From Clostridiales bacterium (GTDB lineage: Bacteria > Bacillota > Clostridia > Christensenellales > Aristaeellaceae), in the NCBI GenBank assembly GCA_015056325.1, contig SVGL01000007.1, forward strand, positions 62,001 to 126,000: DNA of 64,000 bases, given 5' to 3'. This document shows, in pieces, positions 8,126 to 16,517 of this stretch. Position numbers and translations under genes: made by a program. The first letter of the stretch is position 1; the number at the start of each line of letters is the position of its first letter. The notes under the pieces are model-generated. The model was not told the DNA's origin. It did no database searches and saw only the letters and a program-made list of their open reading frames with translations.

Positions 8126-9169
8126 ATGAAGAAACGCTTGCTCCTGCAGATGATGATCCCGGTGCTGCTGTTTGCCGCAGCCTGGGTGATACAGATGGCG
8201 TGCAGAACGCCCTTCCAGCCGGAGATGATCGAAGGCTGCACCTTTGCCGAACTCCACCACAAGTCCACCGGGCAAATGATCCACCTCACTTCTGAGTATG
8301 ACATGGACAACCTGGCGTCGATGCTGGTACATGCCGAGGAAATGGAGGACCGGACGAATTGTCCCTTCGACGCGGAATTGACCCTCATCCTGGCGGACGA
8401 GGAGCAGCTTCGCCTGAAGATCGCCACCGACGACTGCAGCGTGTACCGGGTCAATGGCCGGGATTACCGCTATGGCCGCAACTATGTTTCGGATCCGGAA
8501 AGCAGCCCGGACAGTTCGGTGCTGTTCACCCTCTTCGACATGGATACACAGGGAAATTATGCTGAGGATCACCCTGCGCCCAATGCCTGGACCTTCGGGC
8601 AAGCGCCGCTGTATCTCTCTCCCGCTGACACAGAGCCCGTGGCTGTCCTTCCCGGGGGCATGAGGGTGCTGTGGCTCTCCACCACGGCGGATTACGCCTT
8701 TGGCCGCATTGAAACCGTGGTGAACGGAGTACGGGTGCAGGGGTATGTGCCATGGCTCGACCTGCAGGCCTATAATACCGGCACGGAGGCGGAACACGCC
8801 CTTGCTTATCTGCAAACCGAGCTGGGCTGGACGCAGGAGGAGCTGGACGCTTGCCAGATGTATGTGCCCATGACCGCCCAGCGCCATCAGTTCAGCTGCG
8901 TGACAGTCATGTCAAAAATGTATCCCCATTGGCGGTATGACGTGTGGGTGGATTACCTTGACGGCTGCGGATTGCACGATATTCAGACGCCCTTCACCGG
9001 CAGCCTTGGCCCGGATGAAAAGGCTATCCGCAACACGCTGTGCAGCGGCACGCTGAAAACGGCGGATGAGGTGCATCAATACTTCCTGACCTGCTATGGC
9101 CCGCAGGAAAGCTGGTCTGCGGCCCTGGCAGAGTGGGTCGCGCGTGAATGCGCTCAGCTTGCACAATAA
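8126..9169 (+). CDS. Membrane-anchored extracytoplasmic protein, paralogue of the next gene
   Basis: 347 residues from ATG at 8126 with AAAGGAG upstream. One N-terminal hydrophobic segment (about residues 6-25) acts as signal or anchor; the rest looks extracellular. A region around residues 75-130 (CPFDAELTLILAD, DCSVYRVNGRDYRYGRNYVS, VLFTLFDM) recurs closely in the next gene. The middle part (VLPGGMRVLWLSTTADYAFGRIE to GYVPWLDL) looks like an SH3-type fold. I do not recognise a named family. The two genes are 38 bases apart and probably co-transcribed. Confidence 0.7.
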   Translation: MKKRLLLQMMIPVLLFAAAWVIQMACRTPFQPEMIEGCTFAELHHKSTGQMIHLTSEYDMDNLASMLVHAEEMEDRTNCPFDAELTLILADEEQLRLKIATDDCSVYRVNGRDYRYGRNYVSDPESSPDSSVLFTLFDMDTQGNYAEDHPAPNAWTFGQAPLYLSPADTEPVAVLPGGMRVLWLSTTADYAFGRIETVVNGVRVQGYVPWLDLQAYNTGTEAEHALAYLQTELGWTQEELDACQMYVPMTAQRHQFSCVTVMSKMYPHWRYDVWVDYLDGCGLHDIQTPFTGSLGPDEKAIRNTLCSGTLKTADEVHQYFLTCYGPQESWSAALAEWVARECAQLAQ

Positions 9170-9207
9170 GGATAATTGATCGAAATGTTTGATTCAAAGG
9201 AGCGATC

Positions 9208-10095
9208 ATGATGAAGAAGCAAGTCCTGTCCTTCCTGTTGACTCTGATGCTGCTGTATACCTCCTGCGCCTCCGCGACGATCCTCCCGCCCTCCGGGGTG
9301 GACGAGGACTTCAAGGCCTGGACGGGTCTGGAAGCGACCCCTGCGGTGGTGCTGTGCGAGAGCCTGAGCGTGCTCAACGCCCGCGGAGACCAGGGTGGCA
9401 AGAAGGTCGATACCCTGTACTATACCGGCAATGACATCCTCGTCATCGAGAGCTGGGATGGCTACGCGAAAATTCACTATTCCGACGGTGCAGACCTCGG
9501 TTGGGTGCGCAGCGACTACCTGCTGATGGACCCGGCCTGGTATGTCTGTGACGAGGACGTGCAGGTCTATGCCTACCCGGATACGATGGCGCCCCGCGTG
9601 GCACTGCTGGACAAGGGCGCCAAGCTGCCCATCCTGACCCAGTGGGACGACGGACAAAGCGTGAACGGCTGGGTGTGCGTGAGCCTTCGCGGCGCGGCGG
9701 GGTGGATCCGCAAGACTCCGAAAGATACCGTGGATGAGACCTGGTTCCGCCCGGAGATGCTGGCGGACATCACCGGCGCGGTGCTGCAAATGGGTGACAA
9801 CGCCGTGGGCTCCACGGACAAGGCCGTGCTGACGGAGCTCTCCCGGCTGCTGACCAACGTGGAGGACCAGGGCGGCGCGATGGCGGGCTGTCCCTTCACC
9901 GCCACGCTGACGCTGCTGCTTGCTGACGGTCAGAAGGTCGAAATGCTCCTGGCCACTGACTCCTGCTGTGTCTACCGGGTGAATGACCGGGATTATGCCT
10001 ATGCCCGCCATCTGGTTTCCGGGGATGAGGGTAGTCCGGAGAACACGGTGCTGTTCTCCCTCTTCGGTATGTACCCGCAGTTGTGGGTCCGGTAA
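9208..10095 (+). CDS. Secreted SH3-domain protein
   Basis: 295 residues, start ATG at 9208 (a second ATG at 9211 is equally possible), with AAAGGAG upstream. A signal peptide spans about residues 1-24. Two SH3-like units follow: one ending GWVRSDYLLM, the other running from VQVYAYPDTMAPRVALL to GAAGWIRKTP. The C-terminal domain (CPFTATLTLLLAD, CCVYRVNDRDYAYARHLVS, VLFSLFGM) matches the first half of the preceding protein. Bacterial SH3 units often bind cell wall or peptide ligands, so a surface-associated role is likely; the substrate is unknown. Confidence 0.72.
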   Translation: MMKKQVLSFLLTLMLLYTSCASATILPPSGVDEDFKAWTGLEATPAVVLCESLSVLNARGDQGGKKVDTLYYTGNDILVIESWDGYAKIHYSDGADLGWVRSDYLLMDPAWYVCDEDVQVYAYPDTMAPRVALLDKGAKLPILTQWDDGQSVNGWVCVSLRGAAGWIRKTPKDTVDETWFRPEMLADITGAVLQMGDNAVGSTDKAVLTELSRLLTNVEDQGGAMAGCPFTATLTLLLADGQKVEMLLATDSCCVYRVNDRDYAYARHLVSGDEGSPENTVLFSLFGMYPQLWVR

Positions 10096-10102
10096 CAAAA
10101 AA

Positions 10103-10127
10103 GGCTCCCCGCGAGGGGAGTCTTTTT
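10103..10127. terminator. Bidirectional terminator between convergent genes
   Basis: GGCTCCCC and GGGGAGTC pair across GCGA. A-rich sequence precedes and TTTTT follows, so it can stop transcription from both sides. Confidence 0.8.
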
Positions 10128-10133
10128 GTATGT

Positions 10134-10901
10134 TTACCGCCCGATGCGGCGGAGCTCCTCGTACATCACGGGGAGAAGGTACTGACTCATCGTTGCCGTT
10201 ACCACACCCATGGCAGTGGAAATCATCGAGTTCAGCCACAGAGGCAGCACTGCCGTCAACAAGCCAATCACCAGCACAATCACCAGTATGCCTCCAAAAA
10301 CCGGCAGGCCCACCTTGAAGTAGTGCCAGCGGTAGCCCTGCATCATGGTCTTGCTCTTTTTGAGGATGTCCCGCACGGGCGTGGTGGGGTCATCGATCAG
10401 GATGCCGTTGTTCATGGCGTAGGAAAACGCCGCCCGGCACGCCAGCACGAGCATCGCGACCACGCCGGCAATCATCGTCAGGCCGCCGAGGATGCCCAGC
10501 ACCAGCAGCTTCTGGCCGATGGCGAGCATCATCAGGCCTACGATCATGCCGCCCATGCCCGGCAGCATCCAGGCAAAGAGGCACAGCATCGTCCACAGGT
10601 AGAGGCAGATCACCTTCCATGCATGGGGCAGCATGCTGCGGATGCAGTCGTAGGTCAGGGGCTTTTTGCGCACATAGCCCAGCGTGCCGTTCAGCACGCC
10701 CACTGTGGGCACCATGATCACCGCCGTGGCGACGAAGGAAAGGACGGTTCCCAGCGCACCGGGAATGAAGCTTACCAGCTGACTGAGCACATAGGAAGCC
10801 ACCTGAATCCCGGCGACCAGCGGCAGCACGATCTGCCAGGTGGCCTTCAGGGCTGTCCAGGCACGGGAGAACAATTCCTTCGGGGACGCAATCTTCTTCA
10901 T
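10134..10901 (-). CDS. Polytopic membrane protein, DUF975-like
   Basis: 255 residues with about five or six hydrophobic helices. The stretch KKSKTMMQGYRWHYFKVGL resembles the conserved MMKGxKW-type segment I associate with DUF975 membrane proteins; that assignment is tentative. Start ATG at 10901 has a GAAAGGATG ribosome binding site. It lies 19 bases after the cysteine desulfidase-like gene on the same strand, suggesting one transcript, and ends at the bidirectional terminator. No substrate or role can be stated. Confidence 0.65.
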   Translation of the reverse strand: MKKIASPKELFSRAWTALKATWQIVLPLVAGIQVASYVLSQLVSFIPGALGTVLSFVATAVIMVPTVGVLNGTLGYVRKKPLTYDCIRSMLPHAWKVICLYLWTMLCLFAWMLPGMGGMIVGLMMLAIGQKLLVLGILGGLTMIAGVVAMLVLACRAAFSYAMNNGILIDDPTTPVRDILKKSKTMMQGYRWHYFKVGLPVFGGILVIVLVIGLLTAVLPLWLNSMISTAMGVVTATMSQYLLPVMYEELRRIGR

Positions 10902-10920
10902 AAGATGTCATCCTTTCTGA

Positions 10921-12180
10921 TCAACAATTGGGGCGCCGCACCTTCTCATCCTTCATGATGTGCACAATCGTGTCATTGGTGCTGCCCATGCCGATACAGA
11001 CCAGCTCACCCAGATGCTCAATGAGGCGGTCGAAGCTGTCGTCCAGGATGCCGTCCTGGGCGTGGATGCCGCCGCCCTCCATGGCCAGGCAGGCAGATTC
11101 CACCGCAAGGCCCGCAGAGAGCGCCACCTTGGAGGCACAGCCCTCCTTCGCGCCGTCGCAGATCATGCCGGACACGCTTCCCAGGATGTTGCGGGAAGCC
11201 TGCAGCATCTCCTTTTCGCTGCCGCCCATCAGGTACACTACGCCGATGGAGGCGCTCAGGCCGGAGGCCACGCCGCAGGCACACACGCTGGACAGGGGGC
11301 CGATGAAGCTCTTGATGTAGATGTTGGCCAGGGCCGCGCAGGCCAGGGCACGCAGGAGGCGCTCCTCGGAGACATTGAAGGTGCGAGCTGCCGCGTCCAC
11401 GGTGAGGAAGAGCGTCAGGCCCTGATTGCCGCTGCCGGTGGCGGTCATCACCGGCAGGGGGATGCCATGCATGCGGGCATAGCTTGCCGCGCCGGCCATC
11501 TTCTTGGCCTGGGCATAAAGGGAGCCGTCCTGCAGCAGCATATTGGGCAGCACATGGTGAGCCAGGCCCTCCTCCATGGCGCGGTAGTAGACCACGCGGT
11601 TCATGTTGAGAGCGTCGCGCAGGAAGGTCAGCTCCTCCAGGGGGCAGGTTCTGGCGAACTCGATAAACTCGCCCAGGGAGCCCTCATGGGGAGCCTCTGC
11701 CACCTCCGCCCCATGCTCGGTGAAGGGGGCGAAGGGCGCATGCTCAATGCGGGCGAGGTTATCATGCCCGCCGCTGGTGATGACCCGCACCTGATCCTCC
11801 TGGGTGGTGATGGTGGTCTCGATGTACAGCCCCTTGGCCTCATCGGCGATTTCGACGGTGACTAGCTCCCGCAGCACCTTGGCAGCGGCCAGTTGATCGG
11901 CCTTCACGGTGTGCAGGGCGTTCATGCCTGCATCGGGATCACCGGCGGTGATGCCCAGGGCCACGCAGAGGCTCACGCCACGCTCATCCGCACCGGGGAT
12001 GCCCACGCCCATGGCGTTCTTGAAGAGGTAGGCGTCCAGACGCGCAGTGATGCGCTTGATCTCGCCCTTGATGTTCGCGCGGGCGGTGGCAGCATTCAGG
12101 GCAATGGCCGCCGGCTCGGTACAGCCGGTGGACGGCGCCAGGGAGGACTTGATCTTATTCAGCCAGGTTGTATGGTTCAT
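10921..12180 (-). CDS. L-serine dehydratase-like / L-cysteine desulfidase family protein (CyuA/UPF0597)
   Basis: 419 residues from ATG at 12180. The N-terminus STGCTEPAAIA, the later VCACGVASG and the pair MICDGAKEGCASK are the cluster-binding cysteine segments of the Fe-S L-cysteine desulfidase (CyuA, YhaM) family, which converts cysteine to pyruvate, ammonia and sulfide. The protein is cytoplasmic. The ribosome binding site is not ideal (GGAGCG about 12 bases upstream), but no better in-frame start exists. It is divergent from the threonine aldolase gene, so both amino acid catabolic genes share a control region. Confidence 0.85.
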   Translation of the reverse strand: MNHTTWLNKIKSSLAPSTGCTEPAAIALNAATARANIKGEIKRITARLDAYLFKNAMGVGIPGADERGVSLCVALGITAGDPDAGMNALHTVKADQLAAAKVLRELVTVEIADEAKGLYIETTITTQEDQVRVITSGGHDNLARIEHAPFAPFTEHGAEVAEAPHEGSLGEFIEFARTCPLEELTFLRDALNMNRVVYYRAMEEGLAHHVLPNMLLQDGSLYAQAKKMAGAASYARMHGIPLPVMTATGSGNQGLTLFLTVDAAARTFNVSEERLLRALACAALANIYIKSFIGPLSSVCACGVASGLSASIGVVYLMGGSEKEMLQASRNILGSVSGMICDGAKEGCASKVALSAGLAVESACLAMEGGGIHAQDGILDDSFDRLIEHLGELVCIGMGSTNDTIVHIMKDEKVRRPNC

Positions 12181-12272
12181 CGTGATGATACGCTCCGTTT
12201 CGACAGGATTCAACAGAATTATTTCGCCCCGGGCAGGGGAAAATCCTGCAATGGCCGCGCAAGAATTGCCCA

Positions 12273-12301
12273 TTGACGGGGCTTTGCGAAAACGTTATAA
12301 T
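12273..12301 (+). promoter_or_regulatory. Strong sigma-A promoter of the threonine aldolase gene
   Basis: TTGACG (12273-12278), 17 bases, TATAAT (12296-12301), 41 bases before the ATG at 12342. Confidence 0.85.
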
Positions 12302-12341
12302 GAACGGGTATACACTGAATCTAATCGAAGGAGTATGATAT

Positions 12342-13370
12342 ATGATCCGTCTGAATTGCGATTACCTGGAGGGCTGCCATCCTTCCATCCTGGAAAAGCT
12401 GACCGCCACCAACTTCGAACAGACCCCCGGCTATGGCACCGACCACTACTGCAAGGAAGCCGCTGACGCCATCCGCGAGGCCTTCTCCTGCCGCGAGAGC
12501 GCGGTGCACTTCCTGGTCGGCGGCACCCAGGCCAACATGACCGTCATCGCGGCGGCGCTGCGTCCCTATGAAGGCGTGCTCTGCGCCGAGACCGGCCACA
12601 TCAACGTCCACGAGACCGGTGCGATTGAGTCCACCGGCCACAAGTGCCTGGCCCTCCCCCACAAGGACGGCCTGATTGCCGGCAGCCAGGTGGCCGTCGC
12701 TGCCGCCACCCAGGCCGATGACGAGCACACTGTCCGCCCTGGCATGGTGTATATCTCCATGTCCACCGAGCTGGGCACGGTGTATAACCGCAGCCAGCTC
12801 AAGGATCTGTATTACACCTGCAAGCAGCTGGGGTTGTACCTGTTCATCGACGGCGCCCGCCTGGGCTATGGCCTGGCCGCCCCCACCTGCGATCTGACCC
12901 CGGCGGACATCGCCAAGTTCTCCGACGTGTTCACCGTGGGCGGCACCAAGATGGGCGCGCTCTTCGGCGAAGCGGTGGTCATCAACAACCCCGAGCTGAA
13001 CGTGCGCTTCCGCTACATGATCAAGCAGAAGGGCGGCATGCTGGCCAAGGGCCGTCTGCTGGGCCTGCAGTTCCTGGCGCTGATGGAGGACGGCCTCTAC
13101 TTCAAGACCGGCAAGAAGGCCGTTGACCAGGCCATGCGCATCCGCGAGGCGCTGATGGAGGCGGGCTTCACCTTCCATGTGGACAGCCCCACCAACCAGA
13201 TTTTCCCCATCTTCACCGACGCTCAGTGGGAGAAGATCGAGGAGCTCGGTTTTAAGCTGGAGTTCAACGGCCGTCTGGATGAGGAGCACGTCGTGCTGCG
13301 CGTTTGCACCTCCTGGTGCACGCCGGACGAGTACGTGGAGAAGTTCATCGAGGCCATCAAGAACCTGTAA
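12342..13370 (+). CDS. ltaE: Low-specificity L-threonine aldolase (PLP enzyme)
   Basis: 342 residues, start ATG at 12342 with GAAGGAG 8 bases upstream. It belongs to the beta-eliminating-lyase fold-type I group. The PLP-binding lysine is in FTVGGTKMGALFG, with the aspartate in LFIDGARLGYG upstream of it and the substrate region HINVHETGAIE near the N-terminus. It cleaves threonine or allo-threonine to glycine and acetaldehyde, PLP-dependent and cytoplasmic. Length is typical. It is a single-gene unit with its own promoter and terminator. Confidence 0.93.
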   Translation: MIRLNCDYLEGCHPSILEKLTATNFEQTPGYGTDHYCKEAADAIREAFSCRESAVHFLVGGTQANMTVIAAALRPYEGVLCAETGHINVHETGAIESTGHKCLALPHKDGLIAGSQVAVAAATQADDEHTVRPGMVYISMSTELGTVYNRSQLKDLYYTCKQLGLYLFIDGARLGYGLAAPTCDLTPADIAKFSDVFTVGGTKMGALFGEAVVINNPELNVRFRYMIKQKGGMLAKGRLLGLQFLALMEDGLYFKTGKKAVDQAMRIREALMEAGFTFHVDSPTNQIFPIFTDAQWEKIEELGFKLEFNGRLDEEHVVLRVCTSWCTPDEYVEKFIEAIKNL

Positions 13371-13372
13371 TT

Positions 13373-13422
13373 GAAAACGACCGCCGCTTCCGGAAGCAAT
13401 TCTCCGGAGGCGGCGGTTTTCA
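13373..13422. terminator. Terminator between ltaE and the ECF gene
   Basis: An ACCGCCGC...GCGGCGGT stem with inner TCCGGA/TCCGGA pairing is followed by TTTTC and preceded by AAAAC. It serves both convergent genes. Confidence 0.82.
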
Positions 13423-13425
13423 TAT

Positions 13426-13917
13426 TCACTTGACGATCTTCTTCAGCCGGGGATACAGTGCGTGGCACGTGAGGCCCAGCGCCACGCCCGCCATGCCCTG
13501 GATGCAGTTCGGGCCCACAGCCGCCCAGGCAGCAGCCGCACCGTACATCACCGCTTCAAGGGCGAAGTACCCCGCGACCATCACGGCTTCCGCCAGCACG
13601 AAGGCAATCACCGCGCGGAGCCAGGAGCTTTCCTTCCAGATCTTCCAGGCGATCAGCGCCACCAGCGCCTTGATCACCATCGTGGGCAGGACGTACACCA
13701 TGTAGCCACCCAGGATATCCGACAGGCCGGAGCCGATGGCCGCCGCGGGGATGCCCAGCGGGCCCAGCAGCAGCGTCGCCAGGAAGATCGCGCCGTCGCC
13801 CAGGTGGACATAGCCGCCCGTCACGGGCACCGGTACCTTGGGCACATAGGTCATCACGAAGACCAGCGCCGCCATCACGCCGGCGAGAGTCAGTTTCTTC
13901 ACGGAGAGATTCCGCAT
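13426..13917 (-). CDS. ECF transporter substrate-binding S component
   Basis: 163 residues from ATG at 13917; ATGs at 13929 and 13935 are alternatives, but GAGGATG sits about 10 bases before 13917. Five to six hydrophobic helices are visible. The N-terminus MRNLSVKKLTLAGVMAALVFVMTYVPKVPVP and the motif GGYVHLGDGAIFLA are typical of S components that capture vitamins or metals and dock on the shared EcfAAT module, which is not in this window. The GGYVHLGD motif occurs in the DUF1393/riboflavin-like subgroup, but the substrate is not certain. A hairpin opens its transcript. Confidence 0.85.
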   Translation of the reverse strand: MRNLSVKKLTLAGVMAALVFVMTYVPKVPVPVTGGYVHLGDGAIFLATLLLGPLGIPAAAIGSGLSDILGGYMVYVLPTMVIKALVALIAWKIWKESSWLRAVIAFVLAEAVMVAGYFALEAVMYGAAAAWAAVGPNCIQGMAGVALGLTCHALYPRLKKIVK

Positions 13918-13948
13918 CAATATCGCCATCCTCATATATGCAAAAATG

Positions 13949-13980
13949 GACGCTGCATCCAAAGGTGGATACAGCGTCCG
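13949..13980 (-). promoter_or_regulatory. 5'-terminal hairpin in the ECF S-component leader
   Basis: GGACGCTG.ATCC pairs with GGAT.CAGCGTCC (12 or more base pairs), then ATTTTT in the minus-strand direction. It begins about 2-7 bases after the -10 box, so the mRNA would start with it. It could be an mRNA stabiliser or a weak attenuator. Confidence 0.55.
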
Positions 13981-13981
13981 T

Positions 13982-14010
13982 ATTATATATCGGCTTGGTA
14001 GGTTTGTCAA
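13982..14010 (-). promoter_or_regulatory. Consensus promoter of the ECF S-component gene
   Basis: Minus strand TTGACA (14010-14005), exactly 17 bases, TATAAT (13987-13982). Confidence 0.88.
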
Positions 14011-14020
14011 TGGGGGACGA

Positions 14021-14079
14021 GCTCCCTCAGTCAGCGAGCAAAAGCTCGCTGCCAGCTCCCTCGGGAGGGAGCCTTTTGG
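14021..14079. repeat. REP-like element, CTCCCTCAGTCAGC family (3' of gltX)
   Basis: CTCCCTCAGTCAGC, a GCGAGC/GCTCGC hairpin, then a GCTCCCTC/GAGGGAGC hairpin ending in CTTTT. It lies immediately downstream of the gltX stop. Confidence 0.8.
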
Positions 14080-14088
14080 TCCCCACCC

Positions 14089-15540
14089 TTAGCCCAATTT
14101 AGCCAGGCCAAGATCAATACGGCGCAGGCACTCGTCCTTGCCCAGCAGCCAGGCAATCTCGATCGCGCCGCCGGGGGTGGACATCTGGCCGGAAATGGCG
14201 ATGCGCAGGGGCCACAGGGCGGTGGCGTTCTTCATGCCGGCCTCGGCGATTGATGCCATCAGCACGTCGTGGATGGTGGTCTCCGTCCAGTCGGAGATAG
14301 CTTCGATGACGGGACGCAGCATCAGCAAAGCGGCCTTGGCAACCTCGGGGTTGGTCTTGGCCTTCTTGTTTACGAACATGTCGGCCTCGTAGGCAGGCAG
14401 CTCGCCCAGGAACTTGACCATCTCGGGCACGCGGTTGAACACCTCGGTGCGGGTCTGCATCAGCTCCGCCAGGCGCTTGTAGCAGATGCCCTTGCCGGCC
14501 AGCACCTGGTCGAACCAGGGGGTCGCCAGCTCGAGGTACTTGTCCGCGTCCAGCTTGCGGATGTACTCGGCGTTGAACCAGGTCAGCTTGTCCACATCGA
14601 AGATGCCGGGAGACTTCGACAGGCGATCCACCGAGAAGGCCTCCACCAGCTCGTCCATGGTGAAGAACTCGCGGTCATTGCCGGGGTTCCAGCCGACGAG
14701 GGCCAGGTAGTTGATCAGCGCCTCGGTCAGGTAACCCTTCTCCACATAGTCGGAGTAGTAAGCGTCGCCGTCGCGCTTGGAGAGCTTATGGGTGGCGTCG
14801 CGCATGACGGGCGCCATGTGGATGTACTGGGGGATCTCCCAACCCAGCGCCTCGTACAGCAGGTTGTACTTGGGGGTGGAGGAGATGTACTCCAGGCCGC
14901 GCATAACGTGGGTGATGCCCATCAGGTGGTCGTCGATGACGTTGGCGAAGTTGTAGGTGGGCATGCCGTCCGCCTTGATGAGGATCATGTCATCCAGGGT
15001 CTCATTGGGGAAGGTCATGTGGCCGAAGACCAGGTCGTCATAGCTGGTTTCGCCCGTGGTGGGGGCGTTCTGGCGGATGACGTAGGGCACGCCGGCGTCC
15101 AGCTTGGCTTGCACCTCCTCCTCGGAAAGGTGGAGGCAGTGCTTGTCGTACTTGAACACCTCGCCCCGGGCCTCGGCGGCGGCGCGGCGCTCGTCCAGCT
15201 CGCACTTGGTGCAGAAGCAGTAGTAGGCATGGCCGGTCTTCACCAGCTGCTTGGCGTAGGGCAGGTAAGTGGCCTTGCGCTCGGACTGGATGTAGGGGCC
15301 GAAATCGCCGCCCACGTCGGGGCCCTCGTCCCAGTTGATGCCGCAGCCGCGCAGGGTATCGTAAATGACCTCGGTCGCGCCCTCCACGAAGCGCTCCTGG
15401 TCGGTATCCTCAATGCGGAGGATGAACTTGCCGCCCATCTTCTTGGCGAACAGGTAGCCATACAGGGCCGTGCGCAGGCCGCCCAGGTGCATGAAGCCCG
15501 TGGGGGAGGGCGCAAAACGGGTGCGGACTTGGTTGGACAT
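14089..15540 (-). CDS. gltX: Glutamyl-tRNA synthetase
   Basis: 483 residues, start ATG at 15540 with AAGGAGG upstream. Class I signatures are RFAPSPTGFMHLGGLR at the N-terminus (HIGH-type motif as HLGG) and HKLSKRDGD (KLSKR-type motif) near the middle. A zinc-type cluster YCFCTKCELDERR follows the first part. It charges tRNA-Glu with glutamate. It is the last gene of a minus-strand group after a DUF559 gene and a small membrane protein, 41 bases downstream of the latter. No T-box leader is seen in the short spacer. Confidence 0.96.
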   Translation of the reverse strand: MSNQVRTRFAPSPTGFMHLGGLRTALYGYLFAKKMGGKFILRIEDTDQERFVEGATEVIYDTLRGCGINWDEGPDVGGDFGPYIQSERKATYLPYAKQLVKTGHAYYCFCTKCELDERRAAAEARGEVFKYDKHCLHLSEEEVQAKLDAGVPYVIRQNAPTTGETSYDDLVFGHMTFPNETLDDMILIKADGMPTYNFANVIDDHLMGITHVMRGLEYISSTPKYNLLYEALGWEIPQYIHMAPVMRDATHKLSKRDGDAYYSDYVEKGYLTEALINYLALVGWNPGNDREFFTMDELVEAFSVDRLSKSPGIFDVDKLTWFNAEYIRKLDADKYLELATPWFDQVLAGKGICYKRLAELMQTRTEVFNRVPEMVKFLGELPAYEADMFVNKKAKTNPEVAKAALLMLRPVIEAISDWTETTIHDVLMASIAEAGMKNATALWPLRIAISGQMSTPGGAIEIAWLLGKDECLRRIDLGLAKLG

Positions 15541-15581
15541 ATGTGTTTCCTCCTTGCAGGGTATCCCTGCAGATGTTGTGT

Positions 15582-16049
15582 TTATTCTAAGATTGGTGCT
15601 TCAATGCGCAGGATGACATTTTTGCCATTGTCCAGCGTGATGTAAGAAATGCGGACGTACTGTCCATTACCGCGGATATAGCCGCCGACCATGGCATTCT
15701 TGCGATAGCCGACAGGAACGGTCAGGTCGGTGGAGCCATAAACAAAATGTACACCATCGACATAGAAATCGTCGCGGGTTCCTTTTTCTTTCCGGGCACA
15801 TTCATAGTCGTAGTCTGTCACAACGCCCTCGGCGATTTGCATTTGTCCGCCGGTGATCTGCTCATGCATCTGATGCCAGTGCTGAAAGCGTTCGTGGCCC
15901 ATGATCAGCGCAACGACTACGAACAACAGCATGATCGGATAGAACCAGAGCCGCCGCATGATCAGGTCGGATTTGCTGTCAGCAGGCTTGCTTCGGACGA
16001 CCAGAAATGCAACCAGCAGGAACAACAACATCCCGATGGTCGTGGACAT
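15582..16049 (-). CDS. Small two-helix membrane protein with uncertain (probably upstream, non-ATG) start
   Basis: From the first ATG (16049) the protein is 155 residues. Two N-terminal transmembrane helices (about residues 3-18 and 35-52) are followed by a compact extracytoplasmic domain (GVVTDYDYECARK, FVYGSTDLTVPVGYRK, QYVRISYITLD). The frame stays open upstream for 18 further hydrophobic codons (VIYNYAYFAPLALLHQ) to an ACG at 16103 placed 9 bases after a perfect GGAGG. No ATG, GTG or TTG lies in that extension, and no ribosome binding site precedes 16049. I infer translation begins near 16103 or that the start codon has mutated. The family is not recognised. Confidence 0.6.
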   Translation of the reverse strand: MSTTIGMLLFLLVAFLVVRSKPADSKSDLIMRRLWFYPIMLLFVVVALIMGHERFQHWHQMHEQITGGQMQIAEGVVTDYDYECARKEKGTRDDFYVDGVHFVYGSTDLTVPVGYRKNAMVGGYIRGNGQYVRISYITLDNGKNVILRIEAPILE

Positions 16050-16117
16050 CTGGTGCAGCAGCGCCAGAGGCGCAAAGTAGGCGTAATTGTAGATGACTTG
16101 CGTGGCGGGTCACCTCC

Positions 16118-16477
16118 TCAGGGGATCCGTTCGCGGACAACCGTATCTATTCTCATGCAGACCGCTTGAAACTCGCGGTCAATATCGCGGTTGGTGAAGC
16201 GCAGAACAGTCACGCCAACGGTTTCGATGGCGGTAGTGCGGGCTTCGTCGTAGGTGTGTCCTTCGGGGGTGAAATGCTGGGAGCCGTCCAGCTCGATGAC
16301 CAACTTTGCCTTCTCGCAGTAGAAGTCAGCGATGAACTGCCCGATGGTCTTCTGCCGCTGGAAACGCGGCGTGTAGCTGCGCAGGAAGTCATACCAGAGG
16401 TGGTTTTCCTGGGGCGTGGCGTGCTTGCGGAGGGACTTGGCAAGAGGGATGAGGTGCTTGTTGTATTCAAGAGACAT
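16118..16477 (-). CDS. DUF559 family endonuclease-like protein
   Basis: 119 residues, start ATG at 16477 chosen because AGGAGG lies 7 bases upstream; the GTG at 16483 is too close to it. The order RKHATPQENHLWYDFLR, FQRQKTIGQFIADFYC, KLVIELDGSQH, then RTTAIETVGVTVLRFTN is the classic DUF559 layout, a fold related to Vsr and restriction endonucleases, with the likely active residues in F-I-A-D-F-Y and E-L-D-G. Its cellular role is not established. Its stop overlaps the ribosome binding site of the next gene. Confidence 0.88.
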   Translation of the reverse strand: MSLEYNKHLIPLAKSLRKHATPQENHLWYDFLRSYTPRFQRQKTIGQFIADFYCEKAKLVIELDGSQHFTPEGHTYDEARTTAIETVGVTVLRFTNRDIDREFQAVCMRIDTVVRERIP

Positions 16478-16517
16478 TCTCACACCTCCTGGCTCGTTGT
16501 TTCCGCTGCTTCGCGTT

